The notes: a model not told the origin generated them from the sequence alone. A DNA stretch of 58,697 nucleotides from Dactylosporangium siamense (GCF_016862795.1 NZ_BONQ01000188.1:1-58697), one strand, 5' to 3'. Shown: positions 7,447-15,544, numbered from the stretch's first letter. Program-made: numbers and translations.

Positions 7447-8295
7447 GTGACGGCGCACCCAAGTGTGCGTGGTGACGTCGCGGTCCTCGTGCCTGCTGCG
7501 GGCATGGGGGTCCGACTCGGCCCCGGCGCGCCGAAGGCACTGCGGCTCCTGCGAGGGGAGCCGCTGCTCGTGCACGCCGTTCGCCGGGTGGCTCTGGCCC
7601 CCAGCGTCGGCTGCATCGTCGTCGCCGCACCAGCGGATGCCGTGGACGACGTCACCGTGCTGCTGAGCTCCATTGTTGCCGGTGAGACCTGTGTGGCGGC
7701 TGAGCCCACCCTGGCAGCTTCCGGTGAGTCCGGTGCTGCGGCTGCCGAGTCCGCTGCTGTCGCTGAGTCTGGTGCTGTCGCTGGGCCGGCTGCTGTCGCT
7801 GGGCCGGCTGCTGTCGTGGGGCCGGCCGCTGCGGCGGGGGTTCGGCTGATCGTGGTCGCCGGCGGGGCGAGCCGGCAGGCTTCCGTGGCGGCCGCGCTGG
7901 CCGCGGTCCCCGCCGAGTTCGGCATCGTGCTGGTCCATGACGCGGCTCGAGCGCTGACCCCACCGGAGCTGGTGGAGGCAGTCGCGGACGCGGTGCGAGG
8001 GGGGCACGGCGCGGTCATACCCGTTCTCGCGGTGGTCGACACCATCAAGCAGGTGGACAATTCCGGCGTCGTCGTCGGCACCGTGGACCGCTCCGTCCTG
8101 CGTGCCGTCCAGACCCCCCAGGGCTTCCGCCGCGACGTCCTGACCAGCGCACACGCCGCCGCCGTCGATGATCACACCGACGACGCCGGCATGGCCGAGA
8201 AGATCGGCGTCCCCGTGCACACCGTGCCGGGTTCCGAGGCGGCCATGAAGATCACCCGCCCGTTCGACCTGGCCGTCGCCGAGCTGCTGTTCTGA
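7447..8295 (+). CDS. ispD: 2-C-methyl-D-erythritol 4-phosphate cytidylyltransferase with repeat insertion
   Basis: IspD joins CTP and MEP to give CDP-methylerythritol in the non-mevalonate isoprenoid pathway. Motifs: PAAGMGVRLG at 16-25 with Lys30, VVAGGASRQASV, LVHDAARALTP, AVVDTIK, QTPQGF, and the C-terminal EAAMKIT. At 282 residues it is about 50 longer than usual: residues about 75-130 form an Ala/Val/Gly/Ser/Pro insertion just before VVAGG, encoded partly by tandem 18-bp repeats. The frame stays open and all catalytic motifs remain, so the enzyme is probably active. GTG start with a GAAGACGAGGA purine stretch upstream. Confidence 0.95.
   Translation: MTAHPSVRGDVAVLVPAAGMGVRLGPGAPKALRLLRGEPLLVHAVRRVALAPSVGCIVVAAPADAVDDVTVLLSSIVAGETCVAAEPTLAASGESGAAAAESAAVAESGAVAGPAAVAGPAAVVGPAAAAGVRLIVVAGGASRQASVAAALAAVPAEFGIVLVHDAARALTPPELVEAVADAVRGGHGAVIPVLAVVDTIKQVDNSGVVVGTVDRSVLRAVQTPQGFRRDVLTSAHAAAVDDHTDDAGMAEKIGVPVHTVPGSEAAMKITRPFDLAVAELLF
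7753..7824 (+). repeat. Four tandem 18-bp repeats inside ispD
   Basis: Units at 7753-7770, 7771-7788, 7789-7806 and 7807-7824 have consensus GCTGCTGTCGCTGGGCCG. Each adds six residues (AAVAGP type; residues 103-126), so copy-number change keeps the frame. More diverged units precede at about 7720-7752. Confidence 0.9.
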
Positions 8296-8297
8296 CC

Positions 8298-8846
8298 GTG
8301 CGACACCCGCCGGTCTGGCTGCTCGACGTCGACGGCGTGATCAACACCCGCCGCCCCCTGTGGGGTCCCGAGCTGCGGCGCGGCATCGCGCGGTCCGGGG
8401 GCGTGGATTGGCCGATCCGATGGGCGCCGGCGCTGATCGCCCGCATCCGCCGCCTTGCCGCCGCCGGTGCTGTCGAGGTGCGCTGGTGCACGACCTGGTG
8501 CCCGGACGCCGACGTGCTGGAGCGGCTGTTCGACCTGCCCACTTTCGGCCGGGCGCTGACCGCCGCCGAGCTGGCCGGCGCGGACGACACCGATCCCGTG
8601 AAGCTGGCCGCGGCCCGGCGGGTCCTGGCCGAGCGCCGCCGCCTGGTGTGGACCGACGACACCGCCGTGCCCGTCTCGGGTCCTGTGGTCTCCGAGCTGA
8701 CCGCCGGCGGCCGTGGGCTGCTCATCCGCCCACACCCCCGCCGCGGCCTCCGCCCGAGCGACCTCACCCGGATCGAGTCCTTCGCCCGGAGGGTCCGACG
8801 GCCCGGAGGGTCCGAAGCTGACCTTGGCGACTTTGGCACGTCATAG
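8298..8846 (+). CDS. HAD-like phosphatase-family protein
   Basis: A 182-residue HAD-superfamily protein. The N-terminus carries LLDVDGVIN (nucleophile motif DxDG at residues 10-13), then WCTTWCPDAD (motif II region) and VWTDDTAVP, the acidic motif. No cap domain of size is present. Substrate unknown. It begins 2 nt after ispD and is probably cotranscribed. The C-terminal tail is encoded by a 15-bp direct repeat (8784-8798 and 8801-8815) and looks like a recent low-complexity addition. Confidence 0.75.
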   Translation: MRHPPVWLLDVDGVINTRRPLWGPELRRGIARSGGVDWPIRWAPALIARIRRLAAAGAVEVRWCTTWCPDADVLERLFDLPTFGRALTAAELAGADDTDPVKLAAARRVLAERRRLVWTDDTAVPVSGPVVSELTAGGRGLLIRPHPRRGLRPSDLTRIESFARRVRRPGGSEADLGDFGTS

Positions 8847-8863
8847 CGTGTCAAAAACGACGG

Positions 8864-8894
8864 CGGCCCCGGGCGCATGGGCGCCGCGGGGCCG
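8864..8894. terminator. Bidirectional terminator-like hairpin
   Basis: Stem CGGCCCCG (8864-8871) with CGGGGCCG (8887-8894) plus an inner GGCGC/GCGCC pairing and an ATGG loop. It lies between the convergent HAD and VTT genes; an A-rich TCAAAAACG on its left would be a U tract for the minus strand. Confidence 0.75.
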
Positions 8895-8912
8895 GGTCGG
8901 GAAGCGTGAGGG

Positions 8913-9635
8913 TCAGGCCGGAGCGGCCGACACCGGTGCGATGGCCGGCTGCTTGCGGGGGCGGCGGCGCCACACGAGGTAGGTGCCGACCGAGCCGCCG
9001 ATGCCCAGGGTGGCGATCATCGCGCCCGCCACGGACATGCCGACCGTGTCGCCGCGGGCGGTGGCGGAGCCGAGGGCCGCGTAGGCGATCGTGGCCGGCA
9101 GGGCGCCGAGCAGGGTGCCACCGATGAAGGTGGTGCGGCGGACGCGGGTCGTGCCGAAGACGTAGTTGGCGATGCAGAACGGCACGAACGGGATCATCCG
9201 CGAGATGACGACGGCGATGATGCCGCGGTTGGCGACGGCCTGCTCGACGGCGAGGAAGCGGCCGCTGAGGTGGCGGGCCATGAACTCGCGGCCCAGGAAG
9301 TGACCGATCGTGTAGGCGATCAGGGCGCCGAGGGTCACGCCGGCCAGGATGTACAGGACGCCGCCGGCGAAGCCGAACAGCACCCCGCCGACGCCGGCGA
9401 GGAGGGTCCGGGGGACCAGGGCGGTGGTCAACAGGGCGGTGCCGAAAACGGCGATCGCCGGGGCGAACGGATGGTCTGGGCCCACGGCATGGGTGAGCGA
9501 CGATTTATCCGGATGAACGATCAGCATCACCACGGACAACGTCGCGACCAGCAGGGCAAGCAGCCCGAAGCGCAAGGCGGCTCCGGAGCGCCACCACTGC
9601 CGTGGGGCTTTCGGGGTCGTCTGGTCGCTGCGCAC
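8913..9635 (-). CDS. VTT (TVP38/TMEM64/DedA-like) membrane protein
   Basis: A polytopic inner-membrane protein of about 240 residues with the VTT/SNARE-associated domain (PRTLLAGVGGVLFGFAGG, IGHFLGREF, SRMIPFVPFCIANYVFG), now thought to act as lipid scramblase or undecaprenyl phosphate flippase-type proteins. Five to six hydrophobic helices are visible and the C-terminus is basic. An in-frame ATG at 9713 would add 26 residues, but it would run into the ispF promoter; GTG 9635 leaves the usual short cytoplasmic leader. Neither start has a strong ribosome site. Confidence 0.8.
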   Translation of the reverse strand: MRSDQTTPKAPRQWWRSGAALRFGLLALLVATLSVVMLIVHPDKSSLTHAVGPDHPFAPAIAVFGTALLTTALVPRTLLAGVGGVLFGFAGGVLYILAGVTLGALIAYTIGHFLGREFMARHLSGRFLAVEQAVANRGIIAVVISRMIPFVPFCIANYVFGTTRVRRTTFIGGTLLGALPATIAYAALGSATARGDTVGMSVAGAMIATLGIGGSVGTYLVWRRRPRKQPAIAPVSAAPA

Positions 9636-9698
9636 CCGACCTAGCCTAGGCCCGGAACGCCAGGATGCCGAGCCCGATGACGGCTCAGCAACCAGAAG

Positions 9699-9728
9699 TT
9701 CACGATTGTGCACCGATCGTCGTACCCT
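9699..9728 (+). promoter_or_regulatory. Putative ispF promoter
   Basis: TTCACG (9699-9704) and TACCCT (9723-9728) are separated by 18 bp, with the ispF ATG 18 nt past the -10. The same TACCCT word occurs upstream of carD. Confidence 0.4.
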
Positions 9729-9745
9729 CCCAAAGTGATCCGGAA

Positions 9746-10222
9746 ATGATGCTGATCGGCAACGGGACCGATGTACACGCGTTCGAAAAGGGCCGTGAAT
9801 GCTGGGTCGCGGGGCTCAAGTGGGACGGGGTCGACGGGCTCGCCGGGCACTCGGACGGGGACGTCGCGGCCCATGCGATCTGCGACGCGTTGCTGTCCGC
9901 GGCCGGCCTGGGTGACCTCGGGGCGAATTTCGGCACGGGCCGCCCCGAGTGGGCCGGCGCATCCGGTGTGACGCTGCTGCGCGAGGCCGCCAGGCTGGTC
10001 CGCGCGGCCGGATACGAGATCGGCAACGTGTCCGTGCAGGTCATCGGGGTGGCTCCGAAGGTCGGCCGGCGCCGGGCCGAGGCGGAGGACACGTTGAAGC
10101 AGGCGATCGGGGCGATCGTCCGGCTGTCGGGCACCACGACCGACGGGCTCGGGTTCACGGGCCGGGGCGAGGGTCTGGCCGCTACCGCCGTAGCGTTGAT
10201 CTATCCGGTACCGAAGGGATGA
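9746..10222 (+). CDS. ispF: 2-C-methyl-D-erythritol 2,4-cyclodiphosphate synthase
   Basis: IspF cyclises CDP-methylerythritol phosphate to MEcPP. With the start at ATG 9746 the protein is 158 residues, the family length, and opens [13 protein letters not shown]. Metal ligands Asp9, His11 and His43 ([16 protein letters not shown]) are present, as are the [17 protein letters not shown] signature and the trimer-forming C-terminus. An upstream in-frame ATG at 9665 would add 27 residues with no family similarity and lies before the promoter. It is separated from ispD here by two genes, unlike in mycobacteria where the two adjoin. Confidence 0.96.
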   Translation: MMLIGNGTDVHAFEKGRECWVAGLKWDGVDGLAGHSDGDVAAHAICDALLSAAGLGDLGANFGTGRPEWAGASGVTLLREAARLVRAAGYEIGNVSVQVIGVAPKVGRRRAEAEDTLKQAIGAIVRLSGTTTDGLGFTGRGEGLAATAVALIYPVPKG

Positions 10223-10225
10223 GCC

Positions 10226-10603
10226 TTGAACGAGACGTTGCGTGAACTGCTGGACCGCCGGGCCTTTCTGGTGCTCAGCACGATCAACCCAGACGGCGCG
10301 CCGCAGTCCAGCGTGATCTGGGCCAAGCACGACGGTGACGATGTCGTGTTCTCGACGATCCGGGGGCGCCGCAAGACCCGCAACATGGAGCGCGACCCAC
10401 GGGTGTCGATCTGCGTGTATGACCCGGCCAACCCGTATCACTACGTCGAGGTCCGCGGCACGGTCGGCCTGGTGGAGGAGGGCGGCCCGGAGCTGATCGA
10501 CGAGCTCAGCCGCCTCTACGACGGCAAACCGTTCGTCGAGAAGGTCCCCGGCGTCACGCGCGTGGTCTGCCGGGTGACCGCCACCAAGATCATCGATCAC
10601 TAA
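10226..10603 (+). CDS. PPOX-class flavin/F420-dependent oxidoreductase
   Basis: A 125-residue split-barrel protein of the pyridoxamine 5'-phosphate oxidase-like family, many actinobacterial members of which bind F420 or FMN. Visible: AFLVLSTINPDGAPQSSVIWAK, then STIRGRRKTRNMERDPRVSICV and a C-terminal strand block. The start appears to be TTG at 10226: GAAGGGA sits 7 nt upstream and no ATG/GTG is available in frame, so the ribosome site decides it. Starts 3 nt after ispF. Substrate unknown. Confidence 0.85.
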   Translation: MNETLRELLDRRAFLVLSTINPDGAPQSSVIWAKHDGDDVVFSTIRGRRKTRNMERDPRVSICVYDPANPYHYVEVRGTVGLVEEGGPELIDELSRLYDGKPFVEKVPGVTRVVCRVTATKIIDH

Positions 10604-10627
10604 GAAAAAAGGCACCCAACCGCCGAA

Positions 10628-10656
10628 CCTCCCGCCGGCGTCATTGCGGTGGGAGG
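10628..10656 (+). promoter_or_regulatory. Hairpin sequestering the sigma factor ribosome site
   Basis: CCTCCCGCCG (10628-10637) pairs with CGGTGGGAGG (10647-10656) over ten positions (one G-U), with a 9-nt loop. The right arm contains the GGGAGG ribosome site used by the start at 10661. It could be a translation-control hairpin or, alternatively, a terminator for the upstream gene; there is no U tract after it. Confidence 0.5.
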
Positions 10657-10660
10657 CGAT

Positions 10661-11170
10661 GTGCGCGAGAACTTGGAACGGGAGTACGTGGAGTACTTCC
10701 AGCCGCGGCTGCCACAGCTGCACCGGCTGGCGGTGATGCTCTGCGGCGACGCCGACCGTGCCGACGACATCGTGCAGGCGGCGGTGACCATGCTGTACAC
10801 GCGCTGGCGGCGGGTTCGCGAAGCGGACAACCTCGACGCCTACGTGCGCCGCAGCGTGGTCAACGCGTTCCTGAGCGAGCGCCGGCGCTCCTGGTCCCGG
10901 GTCGTGCTGACCGAGACGCTTCCCGATCGTCCGGCTGTCACGGGGCAGCCGGTCGATGAGCGGCTGGAGATCCGCGCCGCGCTCAAGAAGCTGCCGCCGA
11001 AGCAGCAGGCGGTCCTGGCGCTGCGGTTCCTGTGCGATCTCCCGGTCGACGAGGTCGCGGAGATCGTCGGCTGCTCGCCGGGGACGGTGAAGAGCCAGAC
11101 CTCGGACGGGCTGGCGAAGCTGCGCAAACAACTGGGCGCGCTCGCGCCGGCCGGGGGTGCGACGTCATGA
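10661..11170 (+). CDS. SigE-family RNA polymerase sigma factor
   Basis: A small ECF-type sigma factor (169 residues) with region 2 (YFQPRLPQLHRLAVMLCGD to ADDIVQAAVTMLYTRW) and region 4 with a helix-turn-helix (LPVDEVAEIVGCSPGTVKSQTSDGLAKLR). It matches the actinobacterial SigE subfamily, which is usually encoded next to a membrane-bound partner. The GTG at 10661 follows GGGAGG; a GTG at 10649 is in frame but lies within the putative hairpin and upstream of that ribosome site. The stop overlaps the next gene (ATGA). Confidence 0.88.
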   Translation: MRENLEREYVEYFQPRLPQLHRLAVMLCGDADRADDIVQAAVTMLYTRWRRVREADNLDAYVRRSVVNAFLSERRRSWSRVVLTETLPDRPAVTGQPVDERLEIRAALKKLPPKQQAVLALRFLCDLPVDEVAEIVGCSPGTVKSQTSDGLAKLRKQLGALAPAGGATS

Positions 11171-12264
11171 CCGAGAACCTGCTTTCCCCGCTGCGCGACG
11201 TCGACATCCGCCCGACGAGGGTCGACCTGGGCAAGGCCGTGCGGGTCGGGCGGCGCCGGCGCAGGGTCCGGCAGGTCGCGATCGCCGGGCTGGCTGCGGC
11301 GGTGGTGCTCGCCACGGCGGTCGCGGTCAACGCCGTGACCGGGCAGCCGCGGTCGATGCCGGCGGACCGGACGCCGGTGCCGCTGCCGACCTCGACGATC
11401 GCGCCGCCGCTCGGGGACTGCACGTCTGCCCCGGCCGACGCGCCGTACCTGAGCCGGGACCCGTGGGTGGTGCTCGACGACACCTGGCGGGTCGCCGTGC
11501 ACCTCGACGCGCCGGGCACAGCACCGGTCGAGGCGGTCCGCTACGTGGACGGCCGGGTGGAGCGCATCCCGGGCGTGCCGAGTCGGCTCCAGGTGGCACT
11601 GGTGAACCGGGCCGGTGACTTCGCCGGGATCCACTCGAAGGTCGAGCGCGGCTGGGTGTATCGCGACGGCCGGTTCACCGAGCTCAAGCTGCCCGGCGGC
11701 GCGACCCACCTCTCGCTGACCGACATCAACGAGGCCGGCGACATCCTCGGCTCGGTGGACACAGGAAATGCCGGAGGCTACGAGGGGGTCGTCTGGCCGG
11801 GCGGCCACCCGGACCGGCCGCGGCTGATCAAGGCTCCGGACGGCAAGCTCGCGCGGGGAGCCGGGATCGCGTGGGACGGCTCGGTCGTCGGCATGGTGAT
11901 CGGACAGGGGACGTCGACGCCGTATCTGTGGCACCCCGACGGCACCGGCGAGCCGCTGCCGGTGCCGGCGGAGCTGGGACAGAACCTCGAGGTCTCCAAC
12001 CTGACGGGAGACTGGGCGGTCGGTCCCCACGTTCGATGGAACATCCGTACGCGCCACGCGGACGTGATCAACGACATCGACACGTGGAGCGTGGTCGACA
12101 TGTACGGGCGGGTGTTCGGGACCGCCGGAAAGGACGCGGTGGTCTGGATCAACGGCACCATCGAGCCTTTGCCGGCAGGAGACGTCAAGTTCGTGCGTAA
12201 CGACGGCCGGCAGCTGCTGGGCCAGAACTCGAGCGGCACATGGATCCGCTGGAGCTGTGGTTAG
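11167..12264 (+). CDS. Membrane protein coupled to the sigma factor, possible anti-sigma partner
   Basis: A 365-residue protein with a short basic cytoplasmic N-terminus, one transmembrane helix at about 37-58, and a large extracytoplasmic domain made of repeated beta-strand units (for example GRVERIPGVPSRLQVALVN, DGRFTELKLPGGATHLSLT, GTGEPLPVPAELGQNLEVS). The repeats look like HAF/Kelch-type propeller blades. No zinc-binding anti-sigma motif is seen in the N-terminus. The four-base overlap with the sigma gene implies coexpression and a sensing or inhibitory role, which is inference. Its last 4 bp overlap the convergent hmgA. Confidence 0.75.
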   Translation: MTENLLSPLRDVDIRPTRVDLGKAVRVGRRRRRVRQVAIAGLAAAVVLATAVAVNAVTGQPRSMPADRTPVPLPTSTIAPPLGDCTSAPADAPYLSRDPWVVLDDTWRVAVHLDAPGTAPVEAVRYVDGRVERIPGVPSRLQVALVNRAGDFAGIHSKVERGWVYRDGRFTELKLPGGATHLSLTDINEAGDILGSVDTGNAGGYEGVVWPGGHPDRPRLIKAPDGKLARGAGIAWDGSVVGMVIGQGTSTPYLWHPDGTGEPLPVPAELGQNLEVSNLTGDWAVGPHVRWNIRTRHADVINDIDTWSVVDMYGRVFGTAGKDAVVWINGTIEPLPAGDVKFVRNDGRQLLGQNSSGTWIRWSCG

Positions 12265-13424
12265 ACGGTGCGGGCCCAGGTCCACGCGTAGCCGGTGTCC
12301 TCGACCGACAGTGCGGGCTCGCACAGGTCGAGGGGCCGGAACGTGTCCAGCATGACCGCCAGCTCGTCGAACGCCTCGGCGCCGATCGCCCGCTCGACCG
12401 CGCCCGGCTGCGGGCCGTGGGTGAAGCCGCTCGGGTGCAGCGAGATCGAGCCCTGGACGATGCCGGAGCCGCGCCGGGCCTCGTAGTTGCCGCCGGTGTA
12501 GAACAGCACCTCGTCGGAGTCGACGTTGTGGTGGTTGTACGGCACCGGGATGGCGAGCGGGTGGTAGTCGACCTTGCGCGGCACGAACGAGCAGATGACG
12601 AAGTTCGGGCCTTCGAAGGTCTGGTGCACGGGCGGCGGCTGGTGCAGCCGTCCGGTGATCGGCTCGAAGTCGTGGATCGAGAACGCCCACGGGTAGAGGC
12701 AGCCGTCCCAGCCGACCACGTCGAACGGATGCGTGGCGTAGACGTGCTCGGTCCAGCCACGCCGGTGCTGGACCAGCACGGGGACCTCGGTGGCGTCCTC
12801 CAGCAGCGGGGCGGACGGGCCGCGCAGGTCGCGCTCGCAGTACGGCGAGTGCTCCAGGAACTGCCCGCGCTGGGACAGGTACCGCTTCGGCGGGCCGATG
12901 TGTCCGGACGCCTCGATCGCCAGCAGCCGCACCTCCTCGGAGGTGGGCACGAGCCGGTGGATGACCGACGTGGGGATGATCGCGTAGTCGCCGGCGGAGA
13001 GCTCCAGCAGGCCGAACGTCGACTCCACCCGCAGTGAGCCGGACTCGACGTAGAGGCACTCGTCGCCGATCGCGTTGCGGTACAGCGGGGACGGCATCGT
13101 GGCGATCGCATAGGACATGCGCACGTCGTCGTTGGCGAGCAGGTGCTGCCGGCCGCGGATCGCGTCCGCGGGGCCGCCGTCCAGCTTGTGGGTCTGGAAG
13201 TGCCGCGGCTTGAGCGGCAGGTTGGGCGCCCGGGTCGTCGTGAACGGCGTGATCGTGGTGGCGGACAGGATCGCCGTCGGTCGATGCTTGTGGTACAGGA
13301 GGGACGAGTCGCTCGAAAAACCCTCCTGCCCCATCAGCTCTTCCGCGAACAGCGAGCCGTCCGGCTGGCGAAACTGGGTGTGTCGCTTCGGTGGAACGTC
13401 GCCCACGCGACGGTAGTACGGCAT
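12261..13424 (-). CDS. hmgA: Homogentisate 1,2-dioxygenase
   Basis: HmgA opens the ring of homogentisate to give maleylacetoacetate in tyrosine/phenylalanine breakdown. The 387-residue protein has the cupin-type fold and the C-terminal iron region PYNHHNVDSDEVLFYTGGNY and HPSGFTHGPQPGA carrying the His/Glu ligands. Slightly shorter than the proteobacterial enzyme (about 430), typical for actinobacteria. Divergent from the unknown gene and fahA across an 81-bp shared promoter region. Confidence 0.95.
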   Translation of the reverse strand: MPYYRRVGDVPPKRHTQFRQPDGSLFAEELMGQEGFSSDSSLLYHKHRPTAILSATTITPFTTTRAPNLPLKPRHFQTHKLDGGPADAIRGRQHLLANDDVRMSYAIATMPSPLYRNAIGDECLYVESGSLRVESTFGLLELSAGDYAIIPTSVIHRLVPTSEEVRLLAIEASGHIGPPKRYLSQRGQFLEHSPYCERDLRGPSAPLLEDATEVPVLVQHRRGWTEHVYATHPFDVVGWDGCLYPWAFSIHDFEPITGRLHQPPPVHQTFEGPNFVICSFVPRKVDYHPLAIPVPYNHHNVDSDEVLFYTGGNYEARRGSGIVQGSISLHPSGFTHGPQPGAVERAIGAEAFDELAVMLDTFRPLDLCEPALSVEDTGYAWTWARTV

Positions 13425-13450
13425 CCGCTGCCTCCCGGAAGAAAGTCCGT

Positions 13451-13505
13451 CCGGATAACGGACAGAGTTGTCCGCCCTGTATAGCGTCCATTAGATTCGG
13501 AAGCC
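13451..13505. promoter_or_regulatory. Divergent homogentisate promoter/operator
   Basis: On the plus strand TTGTCC (13468-13473) and TAGATT (13492-13497) with 18-bp spacing sit so that transcription would begin at about the GTG at 13506, giving a leaderless mRNA. An imperfect dyad GTCCGT-N7-ACGGAC (about 13446-13464) overlaps the region and may be the binding site of a regulator of both hmgA and the fahA operon. Confidence 0.5.
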
Positions 13506-14345
13506 GTGTCAAACGCCGTTCCACCTCTGCTGGCCGCCCTGGTCGACGACGCCGCCGTCTTCCCGCCGGGGAACATGCCGCTGCCCGACGCCGTCCCGGC
13601 CCACCTCGGCCACCGGGACGGCCCCTGGGCAGCGATGATCGGCCCACTGCTGGTCCCCGCCGACGACCTGCCCGAGATCGCCACCGCGGTCGACGTCGGC
13701 ATCGTCGGCCCGCCCGGCGCGGTCGAACACGCCCTCGAAACCATCCCCGGTCACCTCACCGTCCGCCAGATCGAGTCACCCGTCGCCAAGCGGGGCGAAG
13801 ACCCGGCGCCCGGCATCGACCAGCTCGCCGGCCTGCTCCGCAAGAAGGGCGACGAGCCATGGAGTTGGTACTTCGAAGTCCCGCTCGCCTGGGGACTCAT
13901 GCGGGCCCTCGACCAGTTGGCCCAGCTGCGCGCCGAAGGGCTGCCGGCCGCGGCGAAGTTCCGCACCGGCGGCCTGGCCGCCGAGCTGTTCCCGACCCCG
14001 GTCGAGCTGGCCGCCGTGATCTGCGCCTGCCGGGACCGGGAGCTGCCGTTCAAGCTCACCGCCGGCCTGCACCACGCGGTGCGGCACACCGATCCCGACA
14101 CGGGCCTGGTCCACCACGGCTTCCTCAACGTGCTCGCGGCGACCCTCGCCGCCGCCGGGGGCGCCGAACCCGCCGACCTCGCCGGCATCCTCGCCGGCAC
14201 CGACGCCCACCCCCTGACGACCACGATCCGCGCCGCGCTGGACGAGCCCCGGCCGCTGTGGGTCGGCTTCGGCAGCTGCAGCGTCGACGAACCGGTCACC
14301 GACCTCACCAACCTCGGCCTGCTGCCACGGGAGGTGCGGGCATGA
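13506..14345 (+). CDS. Unknown protein between hmgA and fahA
   Basis: A 279-residue soluble protein that I cannot assign to a named family. It starts VPPLLAALVDDAAVFPPGNM and contains conserved-looking segments AAKFRTGGLAAELFPTP, CRDRELPFKLTAGLHHAVRH and LVHHGFLNVLAA, compatible with an alpha/beta barrel with Lys and His pairs as active-site candidates. It is expressed from the divergent hmgA promoter region and overlaps fahA by ATGA, so a role in homogentisate degradation is likely. No maleylacetoacetate isomerase is recognisable in the window, so that reaction is one possible role. GTG start, apparently leaderless. Confidence 0.75.
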   Translation: MSNAVPPLLAALVDDAAVFPPGNMPLPDAVPAHLGHRDGPWAAMIGPLLVPADDLPEIATAVDVGIVGPPGAVEHALETIPGHLTVRQIESPVAKRGEDPAPGIDQLAGLLRKKGDEPWSWYFEVPLAWGLMRALDQLAQLRAEGLPAAAKFRTGGLAAELFPTPVELAAVICACRDRELPFKLTAGLHHAVRHTDPDTGLVHHGFLNVLAATLAAAGGAEPADLAGILAGTDAHPLTTTIRAALDEPRPLWVGFGSCSVDEPVTDLTNLGLLPREVRA

Positions 14346-15544
14346 CCGCGTGGACCGAGCCTTCTGTGGATGACCCGTTCGGGGTGCACAACCTGCCGCT
14401 GTGCGCGACCCGCGACGGCTGGGTCGGCGTGCGGATCGGCGACCTGATCCTCAATCTCGGCGCGGCCGAGGAGGGTGGCCTGGTCGACGCCGGCGGCGCG
14501 TTCACCCGCGCGAGCACCCTCAACCGGTTCCTCGCCGCGGGCCGCCCCACCTGGACCCGGGTCCGCGCGCAGCTCACCGACCTGTTCACCGGCCCGCGCC
14601 TGGCCGGCAAGGCGGAGCTGCTGCACCCGGTCGACGGGACCGCGCTCGCGCTGCCGTTCGAGGTCGCCGACTACGTCGACTTCTACTCATCCGAGCATCA
14701 CGCGAACAACCTCAGCCGGCTGTTCCGCCCCGACTCGCCGTCGCTGCTGCCGAACTGGAAGGAGCTGCCGGTCGGCTACCACGGCCGGGCCGGCACCGTC
14801 GTGGTCTCCGGCACCGACATCCCGCGCCCGCACGGGCAGCGCAAGGCGCCCGACGAGGAGCGTCCCGGCTACGGGCCGTCCCGGCGGCTGGACATCGAGG
14901 CCGAGCTGGGGTTCGTGGTCGGCACGCCGTCCAGCGGCCCGATCGACGTCGACGACTTCCGCGAGCACGTGTTCGGCGCGGTCCTGGTCAACGACTGGTC
15001 CGCCCGCGACATCCAGGCCTGGGAGTATCAGCCGCTCGGCCCGTTCCTCGGCAAGTCGTTCGCGACGTCGATCTCGCCGTGGGTGGTGCCCCTGGACGCC
15101 CTGGAACCGGCCCGCACCGAGGCGCCCGTCCAGCACCCACCGGTCCTGGACTACCTGCGGGAGGCGGAGCGGTACACGTACATCATCCGCTTTGAGGTCT
15201 TCTGGAACGGCACACTCGTCGCGCAGCCGCCATACGAGGGTGTGTACTGGACTCCGGCGCAGCAGCTCGCCCATCTCACCGCGAACGGTGCGTGGGCCCG
15301 AACGGGTGACCTCTACGCCTCCGGCACCATTTCCGGCCCCACGCCGGAGCAGACCGGGTCATTCATCGAGCGGACGTGGAACGGCGCACAGCCGGTCCGA
15401 CTTGACGACGGCACGACCCGTAGCTTTCTGCTCGATGGCGACACGGTCACGATTTCGGCTACCGCGCGGGGTCCGGGTGGCCCGGCCGATGCCGCCATGA
15501 TTGGCTTCGGTGAGGTGAGGGGCACAGTGGTGACACGGGTGTGA
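14342..15544 (+). CDS. fahA: Fumarylacetoacetase
   Basis: FahA hydrolyses fumarylacetoacetate to fumarate and acetoacetate, the last step of tyrosine breakdown. The 400-residue protein has the N-terminal SH3-like domain (FGVHNLPLC) and the FAH catalytic domain with FYSSEHHANN, NWKELPVGYHGRAGTVVVSG, DIEAELGFVVG, LVNDWSARDIQAWEYQPLGP and GTISGPTPEQTGSFIE, which supply the metal and catalytic residues. The ATG overlaps the upstream stop (ATGA). Fumarate made here could enter the fumarase encoded at 22110-23738. Confidence 0.96.
   Translation: MTAWTEPSVDDPFGVHNLPLCATRDGWVGVRIGDLILNLGAAEEGGLVDAGGAFTRASTLNRFLAAGRPTWTRVRAQLTDLFTGPRLAGKAELLHPVDGTALALPFEVADYVDFYSSEHHANNLSRLFRPDSPSLLPNWKELPVGYHGRAGTVVVSGTDIPRPHGQRKAPDEERPGYGPSRRLDIEAELGFVVGTPSSGPIDVDDFREHVFGAVLVNDWSARDIQAWEYQPLGPFLGKSFATSISPWVVPLDALEPARTEAPVQHPPVLDYLREAERYTYIIRFEVFWNGTLVAQPPYEGVYWTPAQQLAHLTANGAWARTGDLYASGTISGPTPEQTGSFIERTWNGAQPVRLDDGTTRSFLLDGDTVTISATARGPGGPADAAMIGFGEVRGTVVTRV

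Noticed and set aside
10840-13647. 935-residue minus-strand open frame
   Set aside because: It is antisense to the sigma factor and its partner and runs through hmgA out of frame; composition is that of a GC-rich shadow frame.
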